A DNA stretch of 64,000 nt, taken from NCBI GenBank assembly GCA_036426205.1, contig CM071570.1, forward strand, positions 56,898,926-56,962,925, written 5' to 3'. This document shows positions 59,180 to 64,000 of this stretch, in pieces. How positions within the stretch are numbered: position 1 is the first letter of the stretch; each line of letters begins with the position of its first letter. A program made the translations under genes and the position numbers. The DNA is from Ascaphus truei. Taxonomy: Eukaryota; Chordata; Amphibia; Anura; Ascaphidae. Below the pieces are notes generated by a model. That model was not told the origin of the DNA and did not search any database. It saw only the letters and a program-made list of their open reading frames with translations.

Positions 59180-59451
59180 TATGCAATATTACTGCGTGCG
59201 CACGCACAGACTATGTACTGACGTAGGTTGAACTGCCAAGGTATTAGATTTCAAAGACAACAGCTCGCAAACGCCCCCATGAGTTTTTACACGGCATTGC
59301 AGAATTGCAGACAGCGGGAATAAAATGCTTAATTCACGGGCGCGAAAATAACGCAATACACTCCGGGAGAAAATGACACAAAACCGCACATAACCGGGAT
59401 AATCTGAAATTCGTGGAGCTAGCCGAGTTAGAATAAAGTTGGTCGCCTCTG
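59180..59451. repeat. right terminal and subterminal region
   Basis: Reverse complement matches 61903-62055: the first 44 bases agree at 36 positions, followed by GCATTTTATTCCCGCTG and CTGCAAT blocks in the same spacing. This fixes the right end of the large transposon. Confidence 0.8.
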
Positions 59452-59692
59452 TATAAAAATATATACAACGGCAGACATATAGAGTATAATCTATATACCA
59501 AAGTTATTGTATGGAACGAAAATTATCCAACTATATAAATAGTATCTATGCTATATAGATGGATTGTTTAATGGTGTATTCATGGTTAAAATTGAACTTA
59601 TATAGGCATAAGGAACACAGTAAAATGAAAAATATATAAAGGAGCATTGAGCTCAATTAAACGTGTATAATGATGAAATATACTAGGGATTT

Positions 59693-60067
59693 TTATAGAG
59701 ACCAGATGTCTATCTCCTCATTTAGTCCCAGAGGTGCCATGGTTTGCATTTTGTAGATCCATAGGCTCTCGTGTTTGGATAATGTTTTTTCCCTACCTCC
59801 TCCTCGTCTTCCAACCGGTATGGTCTGGAGCAATGTGGGATCACAATTGTGTCTCCTCTTAAAGTGTCTAGGTACACTATGTTTGTCTAGCCCATGTCTA
59901 ATATTTCTAGCATGTTCCAGAATTCTAGTTTTGAGACATCTTTTTGTGCGTCCAATGTACTGATATCCACAGGGACATTGGAGGAGATAGATCACATGAG
60001 TGGATTTGCAGGATATACAATCCTTCACCACAAATTTCTCTTTTGTGGTGAAGGAGATAAAAGTCTT
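59693..60067 (-). pseudogene. GIY-YIG endonuclease domain of Penelope-like element
   Basis: Continuous with the RT frame upstream except for TGA at 60068-60070. Motifs: CISCKSTHVIYLLQCPCG, YQYIGRT (GIY-YIG core), R-x3-EH with Arg in LKTRILEH, RHFKRRHNCD, and the C-terminal GLNEEID typical of the family. The domain nicks DNA for target-primed reverse transcription. It is intact as a domain. Confidence 0.85.
60020..60056. other. 14-bp hairpin at RT-endonuclease junction
   Basis: TCCTTCACCACAAA and its exact complement TTTGTGGTGAAGGA are separated by 7 bases, in the coding stretch between the cysteine linker and GIY-YIG. May be chance or a local inverted duplication. Confidence 0.6.
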
Positions 60068-62465
60068 TCATTCTGGGTTAAGCATACTGCACACCTTACA
60101 CTTCCCACAGCAAAAATTCCTCGATGGTTTTTTAGCTGGTAACCATGATGTTTCGGTTATCTTAGATACTGGAAATCCAATATCACTGGGGGCCAAGAAA
60201 TGTTTTAGGTTCTTTGCCTTACGATATATAAAACTTGGTTGTAGCTGTAAGGAAGGGCCCAGGATAGGATCATTACAAAGAATGTTCCAATTTTTCTTGA
60301 TGACTTTCTGGATACTACTGGTGGCTGAATTAAACTCCGTAATAAAAGGAACCTTGATTTTATTGTCATTATTGATACTAATGAATTTTTCCTTCTTAGA
60401 TTGTATCAATAGGGAGTCCCTTTCCATACTGTCAACCCTATTTAAGGATTCAGCCAACAGAGATCTATTGTATCCACGTTTAATACATTTTTCAAACATG
60501 GTTTTGGATTGAGTATTGAAGTCTTCCTGGAAACTACAGTTGCGCTTTAATCGCATAAATTGGCCTGTAGGTATGTTATTAATCCAAGATTTCTTATGAT
60601 TACTTGACGATAAAAGTAAGCTATTGGTGTCTACTTTCTTGAAGAAAGTTTTAGTAATTATTGGAAAGTCAATTTTTGCTTCCAAACTCAAGTCTAAAAA
60701 GTCTATTTTATTGCTATTGTAATTTGAAGTAAACTTGAGATTAAAACTATTCTGATTCAAATATATCTCGAATTGCTGTAAAGTTTCCTCGTCACCATCC
60801 CAAATACAGAGAACATCATCGATATATCTGCGCCAAATGATAACATGGCTGGCGAATGGATTGTTGTTCCAGATATATTGATGTTCCCATGCCCCCATGT
60901 ATATATTGGCATAGCTGGGGGCAAAGCGTGTACCCATAGCTGTGCCACATAGTTGGATAAAAAATTGGTCCATAAATAAAAAATAATTATGTGACAATAT
61001 AAATTCTATTGCATTAGCAATGAATAAGCTATTGGATGGATGTAGCTCTGGATCTCCTTGTAGTGTATTAGACACTGCTTGTATACCATTTTTTATGGGG
61101 AATACATGTATAGAGTGATTGTACATCAAATGTGGCCCACATATATTTTTCTTGCCATTTCACACTCTTTAGTAGGTTCAACACCATAGTTGTATCTTTT
61201 ATGTAAGAAGGCAATTTTTGGACATATCTCTGTAGAAAAAAGTCTACATACTGAGATAGGTTTGATGTTAGTGAACCAATGCTCGAAATTATGGGCCTTC
61301 CCGGCGGATCTTTTAAGCTTTTGTGAATTTTTGGGAGGTGATAATATATTGGTATACGAGGATATTCTGTATATAAAAACTGTAATTCCAATTTATTCAA
61401 GACTGTTGACACCATAGCATCATCAAGTAATATTTTAAGTTCTCTTAAAATCTGACTCGTGGGATCTTGACCCAATTTACCATATGATGAAGATTCACCT
61501 AATATGCGTATTGCTTCACACTCATAATCTTTTCTATCTTGGAGGACAATTCCCCCTCCCTTGTCTGCTTGACGTATAATTAATTCTTTGTTATCCTGCA
61601 ATTTTTTTAAAGCTAAATACTCCTCATGTTTCAAATTATGTTTCACATCAGTGTTTTTATAGTTCTTTACTAACGATGAAAATTCATTATTTACTACGTT
61701 GAAAAAAGAATCAATAAAGCTCCCTTTACTTTGTGCAGGGTAAAATCGAGAGGGTGGTTTAAAACCCGTATGTTGGCATGTTATCTGATCGTCCTCTTCA
61801 ATGGGTAAATCTACAATTTGTTCATCACCTAAGGGTTCTAGTCCCATCTCCTTTTTTAGAAAGTGTCTTTTAAGTGTTAAATTTCGTGTGAACTTGTATA
61901 TACACTGGCGACACACTTTATTCGAGCTCGGCTAGTCCCACGAATTCGGGTATACCCGGGTGTATTGAGGTTTGTGACTGTTTTCTGCCCGAGTGCATTG
62001 AGGTATTTTCCAGGCAGGGATTATAGCATTTTATTCCCGCTGGCTGCAATACTGCACAGTATATATATATATACTGCATTACAATTCATGAATTTATGCC
62101 ATCTGGTAGACACGCGAAGCATTGCAGAATATTAAATCCTAATCATTATCATTTAACAGATCAGCCGCCCGTCAGCCAGGCATGAACCCAGGCTGGGAAG
62201 GCAAACGCAACGGGGCTTGTCAGAGGTGAGGAGCGGCGCATTCCAGGTATCTGCCAGGTACATACTGGGTATTTGCTCGAATAAAGTGTGTCGGTGCAGT
62301 ATCAGTAAATAACTGAAATCCATTCGGACCACATGTTTTTGAAAAGGAAAGGCCCTTATTAAGGACTTGTTCCTGATCTGTGGTCAAAGTGACTGAGGAC
62401 AAATTAAAAATTCTGTTGTTATACCCTCTCCTATTCTCTTCTTTTTGATAGCTTGTGATCTCCAA
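60068..62465 (-). pseudogene. Penelope-like reverse transcriptase, interrupted
   Basis: N-terminal block LNKGLSFSKTCGPNGFQLF (62300-62400) is cut by the 397-bp element at 61903-62299. It then continues with KFTRNLTLKRHFL, ADKGGGIVLQDR, PIYYHLPKIHK, GRPIISSIGSLTSNLSQYVD and TFDVQSLYTCIPH. A frameshift follows near 61080-61130. The second part has LCGTAMGTRFAPSYANIYMG, the catalytic YIDD in RRYIDDVLCIW (near 60820), KIDFLDLSLE, and a cysteine-rich linker CCGKCKVC. TGA at 60068-60070 separates the endonuclease. Closest to Neptune-type elements known from frogs and fish (family knowledge). It is the host of two insertions of one transposon family. Confidence 0.85.
61903..62299. mobile_element. 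397-bp deletion derivative of the forkhead transposon family
   Basis: Left end CACTGGCGACACA then CTTTATTCGAGC; right end inverted CTGCACCGACACA then CTTTATTCGAGC. Flanked by TA. 61903-62055 matches the right end of the 10.5 kb transposon, and 62080-62299 matches its left end, so the element is two ends joined after internal loss. Insertion is inside the Penelope RT frame; with one TA removed, the reading frame on both sides is in register. Confidence 0.8.
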
Positions 62466-62639
62466 CCCCCCCTCGTCCCTCTTCGGGTGAGTGATGTCTT
62501 TTCAAATTCCTGGGTGACTCTAGAGTTTGTTTCTCCTTCCCCCTGTCCCCGTTCTCCTTCTCTTAGGGCCCCAAATATCTGGTCTTTAGGGCCTCTAAAA
62601 AAAGGGAACGTTCTGGTGTTTGGCGGTCAGAGTCCAATC

Positions 62640-63130
62640 TAGGTGGAGTTATTTCCCTTCTATGTTCCTGATGCCTATCTTTATGGTGATCCTGATATGC
62701 ACTTTTATGATAAGTCTCCTTATTACTTTTTCCTGTTGTGGAATGGAATCTATCTCTACTTTGGTGATAGTAATTTGTCTGGTGTTCCCTATCCTCTTTT
62801 TTATGGCATCTATAGAGTTTCCCTTTATACCCTTTAGTCCATTCCCCTTGGCCTCTCCAGCTATCTTTTCGGTAACCAAGAAATTTGGATTTTTGGTAGT
62901 TGCCCTCATTTTGCTTTTTGGAGGGATTTTGGCCCGGGGTAGTGGCATTTTTCTCTTTTCTTTCCTTTTCCTTCTCAAATTTAGCCCAGTCTTTTTGTCT
63001 GCCGTTGTCATAATCATGTTTGTCACGATTGTTTATTGTTTAATTTAATCACATTGTGATATTCACTTTATTGGTATATTTAATACTTATCACTATTGTC
63101 ACGGTCCTGAGCGCACTTCTTCTCTTTTTT
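62640..63130 (-). pseudogene. Penelope-like N-terminal region
   Basis: Minus-strand frame 62649-63026, very rich in K and R (RRKRKEKRK, KGIKGNSIDAIKKRIGN). It is similar in place and composition to 28245-28599 of the first Penelope copy. Ends near a T-run (63123-63140) and the TTTTAGATGGT terminal sequence. Confidence 0.45.
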
Positions 63131-63349
63131 TTTCTTATATAGATTTTAGATGGTGTATGAATGCTGTGAGCCCTAAATAGGATCAAAATATATATATCAT
63201 TGCTAGGATATTATCAAAGAAAGGATATGTGACATAAATGTATATAAATGGTAAAAGTAACCAAATTAGTCATATTTCAAGGAAGATGTAGTTATTGTTA
63301 CATAGAGATAAATCCCACATCCACAGTTTTATAGAGTGGAGTCATATAT
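63131..63349. other. unassigned
   Basis: AT-rich DNA after the Penelope end. No gene. Confidence 0.35.
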
Positions 63350-64000
63350 TGTAATGGACGTGCTCGCCACAAACCGGAACTGGACCGCAGGGCTGAGGTG
63401 GGAATGTGAATACACCGACCTTAGACCACGAAGCTGGTTCAGGATTGCACAGTCCGTAGTCAATCGTAGCAGGGTCAGGGTTGGAGATGGTAGAGTAATC
63501 CATTAACATGCCAGGGTCAGGGTTGGAGACAGTAGAGTAGTCGGCAACTAGGAATCAGGTACACAGCGCTTCAGAGGAGCGGGAGCTGCCCATAATGACG
63601 GCCTTTGCAAGGCAGGAATGCAGCAGGCCTCAGGAATCTGAAGGTTCACGCTGGAGATCCAGTGCTTCAGCACAGGAACCAGGACACGGCCTCTGCAATG
63701 GAGAAATGCAGCAGGCCCCAGGAACTAAGAGGCTAAAACAAAGTAGCTTGTGGCAAACACAGTTACATCCTAGTAAATCTAGGGTTATGCTCAGCACTTC
63801 CTGGAGGGAGGGACTGGTTCTATAAAGTATAGCCAGCGAATAGAGGCAGAGCTGCTGTGATTGCAAACACAGATGAGTGCTTGCAAATCCAAGGGAAGGT
63901 CTGTTCTGAGAGCTCACCAACTCTGCAAGAGTGAGCTCCAGCCAAAACCAGGAACAGATTCCTTACATATATTCACGGTTATTGAAGTGTAGGAACCATT
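63350..64000. mobile_element. possible LTR, cut by window end
   Basis: Begins TGTAATGGACG, an LTR-like start. Contains two direct copies of a GGCCTNTGCAANG...GAATGCAGCAGGCC block (63600-63640, 63690-63725) and of CAGGGTCAGGGTTGGAGA (63471, 63512). The other end is outside the window. Confidence 0.35.

Larger units (their letters stand above)
48965..59451 (+). mobile_element. 10.5 kb Tc1/mariner-type transposon carrying forkhead and BEN-like genes
   Basis: Left end CTGCTGCGGCAGC then TTTTATTCTAAC; right end (inverted) CAGAGGCGACC then AACTTTATTCTAAC. The outer 25 bp agree at 17 positions and the inner 11 are identical. Both ends are flanked by TA (48963-48964, 59452-59453). Contents in order: forkhead gene (+), module A, BEN-like gene (-), split transposase (+), duplicated transposase 3' region, nested small element, modules B and C. 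The boundaries are confirmed by 61903-62299, where the inner sequences of both ends recur together. TA targeting and a Tc1-type transposase agree with each other. The surrounding DNA appears to be a Penelope-like copy. The transposase has lesions, so this copy is probably immobile now. Confidence 0.8.

Noticed and set aside
1..64000. tRNA, rRNA, CRISPR arrays, bacterial operons, endogenous retrovirus genes
   Set aside because: None was recognised. The repeats present have transposon or microsatellite structure, and no gag-pol-env frames were seen near the LTRs.

Overview
The window looks like repeat-dense vertebrate nuclear DNA, most likely from an anuran amphibian. The indications are Penelope-like elements with a GIY-YIG endonuclease, L1 and CR1-type non-LTR fragments, hAT and Tc1/mariner-type DNA transposons, and several large fold-back palindromes. 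I found no convincing host gene, tRNA, rRNA or CRISPR array. Almost every coding signal belongs to a mobile element. All alignments here were made by eye.

Layout. 1-4.2 kb: a fold-back element with a solo LTR in one arm, then two more solo LTRs. 4.2-9 kb: AT-rich unassigned DNA with hairpin motifs. 9.2-10.6 kb: a near-perfect 1.36 kb palindrome. 11.9-13.8 kb: minisatellite and non-coding repeats. 15.3-16.4 kb: a CR1-type fragment. 17.8-18.4 kb: a 98-bp perfect inverted repeat. 22.8-24.5 kb: an L1 fragment split by a solo LTR. 26.6-29.3 kb: a minus-strand Penelope-like copy split by a 463-bp palindromic insertion. 32.8-42.7 kb: a 9.8 kb inverted-repeat element that contains an LTR-like block and an L1. 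42.7-44.9 kb: a second L1 and a solo LTR. 45.4-47.9 kb: a palindrome split by a hAT element. 48.1-63.1 kb: a Penelope-like copy that appears to be interrupted twice by one family of TA-flanked DNA transposon.

The most interesting object is at 48,965-59,451. It is a 10.5 kb transposon of the Tc1/mariner type, with related terminal inverted repeats flanked by TA. Besides an intron-containing DDE transposase it carries two further genes: a forkhead-domain (FOX-like) protein with its own intron and poly(A) signals, and a divergently transcribed 465-residue protein with a basic N-terminus, serine/proline-rich tandem repeats, a coiled coil and a BEN-like C-terminal domain. The boundaries are independently supported. 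A 397-bp element at 61,903-62,299 contains both ends of the same transposon family, joined after loss of the middle, and it is inserted at TA in a Penelope reverse transcriptase frame. A transposon that carries a forkhead protein and a BEN-like protein next to its transposase is, to my knowledge, not a standard architecture.

The second theme is inverted structure. Five palindromes or fold-backs lie in 64 kb, and three of them carry a CTGANGA/GAAAC hairpin motif that resembles a hammerhead ribozyme core, as known from Penelope-like elements.
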